The notes below the pieces were generated by a model. That model had not been told where the DNA came from and made no database searches. It worked only from the letters and a program-made list of their open reading frames with translations. Position numbers and translations under genes: made by a program. DNA of 64,000 nt from Lacisediminihabitans profunda (GTDB lineage: Bacteria > Actinomycetota > Actinomycetes > Actinomycetales > Microbacteriaceae). Below are positions 56,422-64,000 of this stretch, piece after piece; within the stretch, counting starts at the first letter, position 1, and each line of letters begins with the position of its first letter. Location of the stretch: NCBI RefSeq assembly GCF_008040105.1, contig NZ_VRMG01000007.1, forward strand, positions 62,001 through 126,000, written 5' to 3'.

Positions 56422-56469
56422 AGTGTACGGCCGACTTGTGTCGAATATCAAACAAAAGTCGGATGTTTG
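56422..56469. promoter_or_regulatory. Sugar-operon promoter with overlapping ROK-type operators
   Basis: On the minus strand TTGATA (56446-56451), 18 nt and TACACT (56422-56427) form the operon promoter. Two inverted repeats overlap its -35: CCGACTT/AAGTCGG (56431-56437 and 56456-56462) and CAAACA-N9-TGTTTG (56449-56454 and 56464-56469). The position suits repression by the divergent ROK protein until the inducing sugar binds. Confidence 0.6.
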
Positions 56470-56517
56470 TCAGTCGTATCCATTCTGTCCATCGACGGGG
56501 TGTGGTTTACTTGCGAA

Positions 56518-57705
56518 ATGGTCGCCCCGAAGAAGCCAGGACCCCCCGGGCTGTCCGGGGCGAGCGAACTCTTCCAGCTTCTGCGCGACGGCAGGCCGAG
56601 AACACGGGCGGAACTGGCCGACACCACCGGCCTCGCTCGCTCGACCATCGGCCTGCGCCTGGACGCCCTGCTGGAACTCGGCCTGATCCGCCCGATCGGC
56701 GAGGGCGCGTCGAGTGGCGGGCGCCCGCCCTCCCAGTTCGCCCTCGATCCCGCCGCCCGGGTCGTGGTCGGCGCCGACCTCGGTGCCACCCACGCGACCA
56801 TCGCCGTTGCCGACCTGAGCGGCGCCATCCTGCTCACCCATCGCGAGGCGCTCGCCATCGCCGACGGGCCGGAGCGGGTGCTCACCTGGGTCGTCGACGA
56901 GACCCGAAGCCTGCTCGTCGAGGCGGGCCGATCATCCGCCGACCTCCTCGCCGTGGGAGTGGGCCTGCCCGGGCCGGTCGAGCACGACACCGGCCGACCG
57001 GTGAACCCGCCGATCATGCCCGGCTGGGACGGCTTCGACGTGCCGGGGTGGATCTTCGACGCGCTCGGCGTGCCGGCGCTCGTCGACAACGACGTCAACA
57101 TCATGGCGATCGGGGAGCAGTCCCGGTCGTTCCCCGAGGTCTCCGACCTGCTCTTCGTCAAGGTCGCGACGGGAATCGGATCCGGCATCATCTCCGGCGG
57201 TCTCCTCCAGCGCGGCGCCCAGGGCTCCGCCGGAGACATCGGCCACGTGCGGATCGAGCGAGGCAAGGGCGTGGCCTGTGACTGCGGAAACTTCGGCTGC
57301 CTCGAGGCCATGGCGTCCGGGCCCGCCATCGCCAGACAGCTCCGCGCCGAGGGGGCGGACGTCGAGACCATGTCGGACGTGATCGAGCTGGTGCGTCGCA
57401 ACGACCTGCGCGCGATCCGCGCGGTGCGGCAGGCCGGGCGCGACATCGGCGAGGTGCTCACCACCTGCGTGAGCCTCGTCAACCCCTCCGTGATCGTTCT
57501 CGGCGGTTCGGTCACGCGGGCGGGCGAACATCTGCTCGCCGGCGTGCGCGAGGTCGTCTACCAGAGCTCCACCCCGCTCGCCACGGAACACCTCTCGATC
57601 GTGCAGTCCCGCACGGCGGAGAACGCCGCCGTGATCGGAGCGTGCATCCTCGCGCTGCAATACGCGCTCTCGCCCCAGGCCATCGAGCGGATGTCCGCGC
57701 GCTGA
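56518..57705 (+). CDS. ROK family transcriptional regulator
   Basis: The 395-residue protein has an N-terminal winged helix (TRAELADTTGLARSTIGLRL) and a ROK sugar-kinase-like domain: VGADLGATHATIAVADL, VDNDVNIMAIGE, KVATGIGSGII and the zinc motif CDCGNFGCLEAMASG. The start at 56518 lacks a ribosome-binding site but lies 7 nt after a GTTTAC -10-like element, compatible with a leaderless mRNA; an ATG at 56467 is the alternative. It likely represses the divergent sugar operon. Confidence 0.88.
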   Translation: MVAPKKPGPPGLSGASELFQLLRDGRPRTRAELADTTGLARSTIGLRLDALLELGLIRPIGEGASSGGRPPSQFALDPAARVVVGADLGATHATIAVADLSGAILLTHREALAIADGPERVLTWVVDETRSLLVEAGRSSADLLAVGVGLPGPVEHDTGRPVNPPIMPGWDGFDVPGWIFDALGVPALVDNDVNIMAIGEQSRSFPEVSDLLFVKVATGIGSGIISGGLLQRGAQGSAGDIGHVRIERGKGVACDCGNFGCLEAMASGPAIARQLRAEGADVETMSDVIELVRRNDLRAIRAVRQAGRDIGEVLTTCVSLVNPSVIVLGGSVTRAGEHLLAGVREVVYQSSTPLATEHLSIVQSRTAENAAVIGACILALQYALSPQAIERMSAR

Positions 57706-57990
57706 GGTTCTCGCCGCGGCGGGACGGGGAGTTGCTCGCGGCGGTACGGGGAACTGGTCGCGGCGGTTCGGGGAGTTGCTCGCGGCGGGAGACGCTACCT
57801 CGCGGACGGAGACGTTCGCGGACCGGCCGGCTCGCGGACGGAGAAGTCGCCTCGCGGCGGGAGGCACGCCTCCCTCCGCGACGCAGTATCCCCGCCGCGA
57901 TGCGCGATACCCCCCGCCGCGACACCACGGATGCGCGATACCCCCCGCCGCAAGACCCCGCCGCTTGACCGCGCGGCGGAACGGGGACCG
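57706..57990. repeat. GC-rich intergenic repeat module C
   Basis: This 285-bp convergent gap contains short tandem-like words (CGGGGAGTTGCTCGCGGCGG, cut to 20, repeated with variation three times) and then CTCCCTCCGCGACGCAGTAT plus CCCCGCCGCGATGCG, the words shared with modules A and B. GATGCGCGATACCCCC occurs twice near the end. No gene or clear terminator for either flanking gene is visible. Confidence 0.7.
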
Positions 57991-59205
57991 CTACCCGAAG
58001 GTGTCGTCGAGCGCGGCCGACAGGTCGGCGATGAGGTCGTCCACGTCCTCGAGCCCCACCGAGAAGCGCAGGTGGCCGAACTCGCGGAACTCGGCCGGGT
58101 AGGCGGGCACTCGCGGGCCGGAGTTGTCGACGTGCACGATCAGGGACTCGTCGTGGCCGAGCGACACGGCGGAGGTGATCACGCGCAGCTTCGAGACGAA
58201 CCGGTTCTGGGCGGCCTTGTCACCCTTCACGGCGAAGGCCATCATGCCGCCGAATCCGTTCGGCAACTGCCTCACCGCGGTGTCGTGCTGGGGATGCGAC
58301 GCCAAACCCGGGTAGGCGACGTACGCCACTCGGTCGTCGCCGGCCAGGAACTCGGCGATCGCGAGGGCCGACTCGCAGTGCTGCCGCATCCGCAGCGGGA
58401 GGGTGACCGAGCCACGCATGATGAGCCACGCGTTGAACGGGCTGATGACACCGCCGACGTCGACCATGGCGTCCAGTTTGATGCGCCGGATGAGCTCCGC
58501 ACTGCCGATCACGGCCCCGCCGATCGCATCCCCGTGGCCGTTGATGTACTTGGTGAGCGAGTGCACCACGAGGTCCGCGCCGTGCTCGAGCGGTCGGAAC
58601 AGCGGCGGCGGGGTGAAGGTGTTGTCGATCGAGACGAGTGCGCCCGCCTCGTGGGCGATGCGCGCGACAGCGGCGACATCCGTGACCTTCGTGGTGGGGT
58701 TGGCGACCGTCTCGATGTGCACGAGCCTGGTTTCCGGTCTCACCGCGGCGCGCACCGCATCGAGGTCCGCGGCGTCGACGAAGGTGGTGCGGATGCCGTA
58801 CTTCTGCGGCAGCAACTCGTTGAAGAGGCGGAAGACGGCCTCGTAGGTGACATCGGCCACCACGACGTGGTCTCCGGCCTTGAGCACGGTGAAGAAGATG
58901 GCGTGCAGGGCGGCCACTCCACTCGCGAGCGCCATGGCATCCTCCCCGCGCTCCAGCGCCGCGAGCTTGCGCTGCAGCCCGAGCTGGTTGGTGCCGCTGT
59001 TGCGGGTGTAGAGCGGAACGTCCGTGCCCGACCAGCTGAGCGTGGACGGGTCCTCGGGCAACGCATACGAGTTGGCCATGACGATCGGGGTGCGCAGGGC
59101 ACCGCTGCCCGCGTCGATCTCGTTGCCGGCGTGCACCGACTGGGTAGCGAAGGCAAGGGAGGCCGGGTCGTGCTTGTCCGGGCGGGGGCGGTGGTTCAGG
59201 CTCAT
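57991..59205 (-). CDS. Cys/Met metabolism PLP-dependent enzyme
   Basis: The 404-residue product is a cystathionine gamma-synthase/beta-lyase/methionine gamma-lyase family member. The N-terminus has TQSVHAGNEIDAGSGA and Y-TRNSGTNQ (family Tyr), AL-ASGVAALHAIF, and SIDNTFTPPP; the PLP lysine is in HSLTKYINGHGD. Which reaction it performs (synthase, lyase or desulfurase) cannot be decided by eye. It is monocistronic and convergent with the ROK gene. Confidence 0.88.
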   Translation of the reverse strand: MSLNHRPRPDKHDPASLAFATQSVHAGNEIDAGSGALRTPIVMANSYALPEDPSTLSWSGTDVPLYTRNSGTNQLGLQRKLAALERGEDAMALASGVAALHAIFFTVLKAGDHVVVADVTYEAVFRLFNELLPQKYGIRTTFVDAADLDAVRAAVRPETRLVHIETVANPTTKVTDVAAVARIAHEAGALVSIDNTFTPPPLFRPLEHGADLVVHSLTKYINGHGDAIGGAVIGSAELIRRIKLDAMVDVGGVISPFNAWLIMRGSVTLPLRMRQHCESALAIAEFLAGDDRVAYVAYPGLASHPQHDTAVRQLPNGFGGMMAFAVKGDKAAQNRFVSKLRVITSAVSLGHDESLIVHVDNSGPRVPAYPAEFREFGHLRFSVGLEDVDDLIADLSAALDDTFG

Positions 59206-59252
59206 GCCTCCAATCTATTCCGCGGGGCACCCCGGCGCGCCTCTGTGACGGG

Positions 59253-59732
59253 CTACCGTTCGTCGAGGCGAGCGGCGACGTCCGCCGGGAAGCCGCCGGT
59301 GCAGATCGGGCTCCACCGGGTGGGGGTGATGCGGATCAGCGACTTGTCCTGGAGGGCCATCGCCTCGCGGTACTCCTGCCAGTCCGGATGCTCGCCGGCA
59401 ATGCAGCGGAAGTAGTCGACGAGGCCGTCGGCGGCCTCGGGCATGTGCAGCACCTCGGCGTCGCCGTCCACCTGGATCCAGCCGCCGTCCCAGTCGTCGG
59501 AGAGCACGAGGACCGAGGCCCGGATGTCCCGCTCGGCGTTGCGCGTCTTCGCCCTGGCCGGGTAGGACGAGATGACGACTCGACCCTCGGAGTCGACTCC
59601 CCCGGAGACCGGCGAGATCTGCGGCCGACCGTCCGTGCGGGTGGTCGCGAGCAGCATCCGGTGCCGGGGGCGCACGAAATCGAGCATTCCGCCGCGGTCG
59701 ACGATGGTGTTGGTTGCGATGCTTCTGGCCAT
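59253..59732 (-). CDS. PPOX-class, probable F420-dependent, flavin-fold protein
   Basis: The 159-residue protein has the split beta-barrel fold of pyridoxamine-oxidase-like F420-dependent enzymes: RHRMLLATTRTDGRPQISPV then RVVISSYPARAKTRNAERDI, and a C-terminal LIRITPTRWSPI. F420 use is inferred from family resemblance. ATG 59732 is chosen by the family start. It is divergent from lhgO. Confidence 0.82.
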   Translation of the reverse strand: MARSIATNTIVDRGGMLDFVRPRHRMLLATTRTDGRPQISPVSGGVDSEGRVVISSYPARAKTRNAERDIRASVLVLSDDWDGGWIQVDGDAEVLHMPEAADGLVDYFRCIAGEHPDWQEYREAMALQDKSLIRITPTRWSPICTGGFPADVAARLDER

Positions 59733-59798
59733 GCGCCTCAGGCTAGGCGAGCCGGCTGGCAACGAACGGATGGGAATCCGCTACCCTCAACCGGCGAT

Positions 59799-59823
59799 CT
59801 CGTGTGAAAATCTCAATCACGAG
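59799..59823. promoter_or_regulatory. Inverted repeat upstream of lhgO
   Basis: CTCGTG (59799-59804) and CACGAG (59818-59823) are perfect inverted repeats 13 nt apart, 46 nt before the lhgO GTG, in the divergent gap of 136 bp. It may bind a repressor for one or both genes; no factor is encoded adjacent. Confidence 0.4.
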
Positions 59824-59868
59824 CTGCGACACCCGAAGCGCGGCGCGAGTGATCGAGACGAGGCTTTC

Positions 59869-61104
59869 GTGAACGACAACGCAACCCAGCCCGAGCCCTC
59901 CGAGCGCGTCGACGTCGTCGTCGTCGGTGGCGGCATCATCGGACTCGCGACGGCGTGGCAGATGCTCACCCGGCAACCGGGGTTGCAGTTGGTGGTGGTG
60001 GATGCCGAGCCCACGATCGCCGCCCACCAGACGAGCCACAATTCCGGCGTCGTGCACGCCGGGATCTACTACGCGCCCGGCTCCCTCAAGGCGAGCCTGT
60101 GCAGCCGCGGCCGCGGCCTGCTCAAAGAGTTCTGTGCGGAGCACGGCATTCCGATCGAGTACAACGGAAAGCTGGTGGTGGCCAAGTCGGAGAGCGAGCT
60201 GGCCGGCCTCGCGACCCTCTTCGATCGGGCCTCGCAGAACGGCGTGCCCGGGTTGCGGCGGGTCGATCGGGCCGAGTTGCGGCGCATTGAGCCGGTCGCC
60301 GACGGGGTGGCCGCCATCCATTCGCCAGACACCGCCGTCGTGAATTTCGCCGAGGTCGCGCGAAAGCTGGCGACGGAGATCCAGCGGCTCGGCGGCAGCA
60401 TCCGCACCTCCTGGCCGGTGAGCCGGGTGCGCAGCGTGGCCGACGGCAGCATCGTCGACGGTCCGGACGGGCAGACCATCCAGGGTCGAATCACCATCGT
60501 GTGCGGCGGGCTGCAGGCCGATCGCCTCGCGGGCGACGTGGCACGCGACGTGCGGATCCTGCCGTTCCGGGGCACCTGGTACCGCGTCACCGGGGAGATC
60601 GCCGACGGGGTGCGCGGAAGCATCTACCCGGTGCCGGACCCGAGCCTGCCGTTCCTCGGCGTTCACGTCACGCGGCGGATCGACGGGGAGGTGTGGGCCG
60701 GCCCGAACGCCTTCCTGGCCTTCAGCCGGCACGACTACAAACAGTGGGCCGTCGACCCGAGGGATGCCGTCTCCTCCCTCGGCTACGCCGGCTTCTGGAA
60801 GTTCGCGGTCAAGAACCTGCCGACGGCCTGGACGGAGTTCTCGCACGAGGTGTCGGCACGGGCGTACGCGGCCTCGCTCAAGGAGTACGTGCCAGACGTG
60901 CTCCCGGGCAACCTCGAGCGCGGGCCGATGGGCATCCGAGCGCAGGCGATGAACGCGCAGGGCACGCTTATCGACGACTTCCTCGTGCGCGAGGCGGACA
61001 ACGTGTTGCACGTGCTCAACGCGCCGTCACCGGCCGCGACCTCCTCGTTCGCCATCGGTGAGTTCCTTGCCGATGCCGTAGACCGGATGCGAACCACGAC
61101 ATGA
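59869..61104 (+). CDS. lhgO: L-2-hydroxyglutarate oxidase-type FAD oxidoreductase
   Basis: LhgO oxidises L-2-hydroxyglutarate to 2-oxoglutarate, passing electrons to the quinone pool. The 411-residue product has VVVVGGGIIGLATAWQM (FAD site), HNSGVVHAGIYYAPGSLKA, LPFRGTWYRVTGEI and the C-terminal SPAATSSFAIGEFLAD, the LhgO pattern. The start is GTG 59869 (VNDNATQPEP). Its stop overlaps the MBL gene by 4 nt. Confidence 0.88.
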   Translation: MNDNATQPEPSERVDVVVVGGGIIGLATAWQMLTRQPGLQLVVVDAEPTIAAHQTSHNSGVVHAGIYYAPGSLKASLCSRGRGLLKEFCAEHGIPIEYNGKLVVAKSESELAGLATLFDRASQNGVPGLRRVDRAELRRIEPVADGVAAIHSPDTAVVNFAEVARKLATEIQRLGGSIRTSWPVSRVRSVADGSIVDGPDGQTIQGRITIVCGGLQADRLAGDVARDVRILPFRGTWYRVTGEIADGVRGSIYPVPDPSLPFLGVHVTRRIDGEVWAGPNAFLAFSRHDYKQWAVDPRDAVSSLGYAGFWKFAVKNLPTAWTEFSHEVSARAYAASLKEYVPDVLPGNLERGPMGIRAQAMNAQGTLIDDFLVREADNVLHVLNAPSPAATSSFAIGEFLADAVDRMRTTT

Positions 61105-61925
61105 CCCAGTGGATCTGCTCGACCTGCGCCGTCGAGTATCCGGACACCGAGGCACCTCCAGCCGTGTGCGCGATCTGCACGGACGAACGGCAGTTCGTGC
61201 CCCGCACCGGGCAGGCCTGGACCTCGCTGGAGGAGATGACCGACTCCGGCTTCCGGCTCGAGGTGCACCCGGTGGAGCCCGACCTGTACGGCATTCGGTC
61301 CGCTCCGCCGATCGGCCTGGGTCAGCAGTCGCTGCTCCTCTGCACCGAGGAGGGCAACCTGCTCTGGGACCCGACCGGATTCGTCGACGAGGCGAGCGCG
61401 CAACTCGTGCGCGACCTGGGCGGCGCGTCCATCATCGTGGCCAGTCATCCGCACATGTACGGCGCCCAGGTCGCGTGGTCGCGCGCCCTCGGCGACGTGC
61501 CGGTCATGGTGGCCGAAGCGGATCGGGCCTGGGTACAACGGCCCGACCCGTCGATCATCCACTTCTCCGGAGATCTCGAGGTGCTGCCCGGGGTCACGAT
61601 CAGCACGGTGGGAGGGCACTTCCCCGGCAGTCTCGTCGCGCGCTGGACGCGCGGGGCGAGCGGTCGCGGCGTCGTACTCGCCGGCGACACGATCTTCCCC
61701 GGCCCGGACGGCAACTGGGTCACCTTCATGCGCAGCTTCGCCAACACGATCCCGCTCTCGGCGGCGGTCGTGGACCGTGTCGCGAAGGCGGTGAACCGCG
61801 TTCCGTTCGACCGCCTGTACGGCAACTTCGGCGGGGTGATCCCGGCCGGTGCGAGCGAGGTCGTGCGCCGCTCGGCCGACCGCTACATGGGGTGGGTGAG
61901 CGGCGACTTCGACCACCTCACCTGA
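61101..61925 (+). CDS. MBL-fold protein with N-terminal zinc ribbon
   Basis: The 274-residue protein starts with a zinc ribbon, CSTCAVEYP...CAIC (residues about 6-24), followed by a metallo-beta-lactamase fold. The usual HxHxDH is reduced to SHPHMYG, with later GGHFPGSLVARW and LAGDTIFPG. Metal sites are incomplete for a standard hydrolase, so activity is uncertain. It overlaps lhgO by 4 nt, so a functional link to 2-hydroxyglutarate or electron transfer is possible. Confidence 0.8.
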   Translation: MTQWICSTCAVEYPDTEAPPAVCAICTDERQFVPRTGQAWTSLEEMTDSGFRLEVHPVEPDLYGIRSAPPIGLGQQSLLLCTEEGNLLWDPTGFVDEASAQLVRDLGGASIIVASHPHMYGAQVAWSRALGDVPVMVAEADRAWVQRPDPSIIHFSGDLEVLPGVTISTVGGHFPGSLVARWTRGASGRGVVLAGDTIFPGPDGNWVTFMRSFANTIPLSAAVVDRVAKAVNRVPFDRLYGNFGGVIPAGASEVVRRSADRYMGWVSGDFDHLT

Positions 61926-61933
61926 GGTCCGGC

Positions 61934-62581
61934 CTACGGCTGCAGGCGCTCGAGGGTCCAGCCGTCCGCGGCCCCCGTGCTCGCCACGGTGAAGCGAAGC
62001 CGGTCGTGGAATCGCGCGCTGCGGCCCTGCCAGAACTCGATGCTGCGCGGCATGACGCGGAAGGCGCCCCACTTCTCCGGGCGCGGGATCTCGCTGCCCT
62101 CCGGATACCGCTCGAGCAGCTCGCGCATCCGCTGCTCGAGCAGGTCGCGCGAGGCGATCGGCTCCGACTGGTCGCTCGCGATCGAGGCCAGCTTCGACTC
62201 GCGCGGCCTCGCCTCGAAGTAGGCGTCTGACTCACCGGGCTCGACGGGGTGCGCGTCGCCCGAGACGATCACCTGGCGCCTCAGCGAGTACCACGGGAAC
62301 AGCAGCGAAACGGCCGGGTTGGCGAGCAACGCGCGACCCTTGCTCGACCGGTAGTTGGTGACGAAGTCGAAGCCTTTCGCGCCGAATCCCTTGAGCAGCA
62401 CAGTCCGGCTGCTGGGCCGCTCACCCTCGACCGTGCTCACCACCATCGCGTTGGGTTCGTAGACCTCGGCCTTCTCGGCCGCGAGAAGCCAGTCGCCGAA
62501 CACGGCGATCGGGTCAGAGCCGAGGTCCGCCTCGGTGAGCGGGGTCGAGCCGTAGTCCGTATGGCGCTCGAGCGATGACAT
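61934..62581 (-). CDS. pdxH: Pyridoxamine 5'-phosphate oxidase
   Basis: PdxH makes pyridoxal phosphate from pyridoxine or pyridoxamine phosphate with FMN. The 215-residue product has PNAMVVSTV, SSRTVLLKGFGAKGFDFVTN, NYRSSKGRALLANP, SLLFPWYSLRRQVIVSG and SIEFWQGRSARFHDRLRF, all conserved in PdxH. A GGAGG site precedes the ATG at 62581. It is convergent with the MBL gene. Confidence 0.95.
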   Translation of the reverse strand: MSSLERHTDYGSTPLTEADLGSDPIAVFGDWLLAAEKAEVYEPNAMVVSTVEGERPSSRTVLLKGFGAKGFDFVTNYRSSKGRALLANPAVSLLFPWYSLRRQVIVSGDAHPVEPGESDAYFEARPRESKLASIASDQSEPIASRDLLEQRMRELLERYPEGSEIPRPEKWGAFRVMPRSIEFWQGRSARFHDRLRFTVASTGAADGWTLERLQP

Positions 62582-62660
62582 GGCGTTCCTCCTGGCCAGA
62601 CGGATGCGTGCCGCCAGTCTTTCACGCGAACCAGGGTCGGCGCGGCCCTACTCTTGACGC

Positions 62661-63086
62661 ATGAGGATCAACGCGTTTTCGGACGTCTGCCTGCGCGTGG
62701 TCATGCTGCTCGCGGCATCGCCCGAGGGCGCGCTGATGACCTCGCGGGCCATATCCGAGGCCATCGCCACGCCGTACAACCACGTGAGTAAGGCCGTGCT
62801 CCGACTGCGCGAGCTCGGACTCGTGGAGGTGGCCCGGGGACGGGCTGGCGGGGTGCGGATCAGCGCGGCAGGACGAGTGGCCAGCATCGGCTGGCTCCTG
62901 CGGAAGCTGGACACCCGCCTGGACCTCGCCGCCTGCGAGACCCCCGCCGGACCGTGTCCGTTGCTCGACGGCTGCGGGGTGCGTGGCGCACTTCGGCGGG
63001 CCAGGGAGGCGTTCTACTCGGAGTTGGACGGCATCGTGATCTCCAGCCAGCCGCACAACCAACCGGCCACGCGGGTCTTCTACTAG
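62661..63086 (+). CDS. nsrR: Rrf2-family NO-responsive regulator NsrR
   Basis: NsrR is a [4Fe-4S] repressor inactivated by nitric oxide. The 141-residue product has an N-terminal winged helix (TSRAISEAIATPYNHVSKAV) and three cluster cysteines C92, C99 and C105 in ACETPAGPCPLLDGCG, the same spacing zone as Streptomyces NsrR (93, 99, 105). It lies just upstream of hmp with an NsrR box between them, which fixes its identity over other Rrf2 proteins. Confidence 0.92.
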   Translation: MRINAFSDVCLRVVMLLAASPEGALMTSRAISEAIATPYNHVSKAVLRLRELGLVEVARGRAGGVRISAAGRVASIGWLLRKLDTRLDLAACETPAGPCPLLDGCGVRGALRRAREAFYSELDGIVISSQPHNQPATRVFY

Positions 63087-63097
63087 CCCCGTAATTT

Positions 63098-63120
63098 AAC
63101 TTGCATTTGAAATGCTAGTT
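63098..63120. promoter_or_regulatory. NsrR operator before hmp
   Basis: A 23-bp inverted repeat AAC-TTGCATTT-G-AAATGC...GTT contains the perfect core GCATTT-G-AAATGC, the known NsrR consensus core. It overlaps an extended -10-like TGC-TAGTTT (63113-63121) and ends 34 nt before the hmp ATG, which fits repression of hmp relieved by NO. Confidence 0.88.
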
Positions 63121-63154
63121 TGGAGAGATCACTCGGCGTCACTAAGGAGTCAGC

Positions 63155-64000
63155 ATGCTCTCGACCCAATCCCTCCCCATCATCGAAGCCACCCTCCCCC
63201 TGGTCGGGGAGCGCATGCCCGCCATCGCGCGCAGCTTCTACGGCCGAATGTTCGCCGCCCACCCTGAGCTGTTCGACGGTCTGTTCAGCCGCTCCAATCA
63301 AAAGAACGGCTCCCAACAGCAGGCCCTCGCCGGCAGCATCGCCGCCTTCGCGACGCACCTGGTGAACAACCCGGACACGACCCCCGAGGCCATGCTCTCC
63401 CGCATCGCCCACAAGCACGTCTCGCTCGACATACGACCCGAGCAGTACGACATCGTCTACCGGTATCTCTTCGAGGCCATCGCCGAGGAACTCAGCGACG
63501 TGATAACCGCGGAGATCGCCGCCGCCTGGACCGAGGTCTACTGGCTCATGGCGCACGCGCTGATCAAGCTCGAGAATGGTCTGTACTCGGCGGCGGCAAG
63601 CGAGCATCCCTTGGCGCTCTGGACCGTGGTGGGCAAGGATGCCGCGGGGTCAGACTCCGTGACCTTCACCCTCGAGCCGGCCGACGAGACCCCGGTTTCG
63701 CCGTCGCTGCCCGGCCAGTACGTCAGCGTCACGGTGCGCATGCCCGACGGCATCCGCCAGGTTCGCCAGTACTCGCTGTCGGCCGGCACCGGATCGAGCA
63801 CTCGCGTGTTCACGACGAGGCTAGATGCCGATGGCGAGGTCTCCCCCGCGCTGCACCGTGACGTGCAGATCGGCGACCAGCTCATGCTCTCCAATCCCTG
63901 CGGGGACATCACCCTGAGCGCGGGAGATCACCCCCTCGTGCTGGCCTCCGCGGGCATCGGGTGCACGCCGAGTGCCTCCATCCTCCGATCCCTTGCCGAT
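63155..64000 (+). CDS. hmp: Flavohemoprotein nitric oxide dioxygenase (partial, 3' end beyond window)
   Basis: Hmp converts NO and O2 to nitrate using NAD(P)H. The 282 visible residues contain the N-terminal globin domain (AIARSFYGRMFAAHPELFDG, FATHLVNN, proximal-side HKHVSLDI) and the start of the FAD domain with RQYSLSAG and the NAD-domain ASAGIGCTP. The full protein should be about 390-400 residues, so roughly the last quarter is missing. AAGGAG precedes the ATG. It is controlled by NsrR, encoded just upstream. Confidence 0.95.
   Translation, partial: MLSTQSLPIIEATLPLVGERMPAIARSFYGRMFAAHPELFDGLFSRSNQKNGSQQQALAGSIAAFATHLVNNPDTTPEAMLSRIAHKHVSLDIRPEQYDIVYRYLFEAIAEELSDVITAEIAAAWTEVYWLMAHALIKLENGLYSAAASEHPLALWTVVGKDAAGSDSVTFTLEPADETPVSPSLPGQYVSVTVRMPDGIRQVRQYSLSAGTGSSTRVFTTRLDADGEVSPALHRDVQIGDQLMLSNPCGDITLSAGDHPLVLASAGIGCTPSASILRSLAD

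Overview
This window is a high-GC actinobacterial chromosome segment, most likely from the family Microbacteriaceae. The evidence is the rpoB-rpoC and rpsL-rpsG-fusA-tuf-rpsJ-rplC-rplD genes, actinobacterial protein families (DUF5997, DUF4916, Nei2 next to an Lhr helicase, CGNR and F420-type proteins), frequent GTG/TTG starts and 4-nt stop/start overlaps. I see no rRNA, tRNA, CRISPR array, prophage or insertion sequence.

Positions 1-30.4 kb lie almost wholly on the minus strand and carry the core expression genes. In transcription order these are rpoB and rpoC, a type IV pilus locus (pilB, pilT, pilC, three prepilins, three minor prepilins, pilD, pilM, pilN, pilO), two membrane proteins, then rpsL-rpsG-fusA-tuf, an orphan AbiEi-like/PD-(D/E)XK protein, a DUF1275 protein, and rpsJ-rplC-rplD. 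Two junctions that are usually tight in actinobacteria (rpoC to rpsL and tuf to rpsJ) are therefore opened by accessory genes. The pilus set lacks pilP and pilQ, as expected for a monoderm, but has the PilT retraction ATPase.

Positions 30.4-52 kb are mixed housekeeping and accessory genes on both strands: truncated hemoglobin, a spermidine-synthase-like methyltransferase, a PQQ-type sugar dehydrogenase lipoprotein, a TPR protein, a SprT-like peptidase, SRPBCC and CGNR proteins, an SDR, DUF1684, a DEAD-box RNA helicase with a structured leader, a NUDIX-like protein, Lhr plus Nei2, small membrane proteins, a 2OG-Fe(II)-oxygenase-like protein, DedA, and a LysR effector-domain protein divergent from DUF5997.

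Positions 52.3-57.7 kb hold a four-gene sugar operon (two TIM-barrel isomerases and two Gfo/Idh/MocA dehydrogenases) divergent from a ROK regulator, with overlapping inverted repeats on the operon promoter. Positions 58-64 kb carry a Cys/Met-type PLP enzyme, an F420-type flavin-fold protein, lhgO with an MBL-fold partner, pdxH, and nsrR followed by an NsrR box and hmp, which runs off the window.

The most unusual material is intergenic. Six roughly 80-90 bp elements with 12-20 bp perfect or near-perfect terminal inverted repeats and nested internal hairpins lie beyond gene 3' ends; they fall into three sequence families. A second family of GC-rich modules recurs in three intergenic regions. 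There is also a terminator-plus-palindrome duplication after the RNA helicase, an orphan strong promoter divergent from rpoB, and a heptanucleotide array next to a probable leaderless CGNR promoter.
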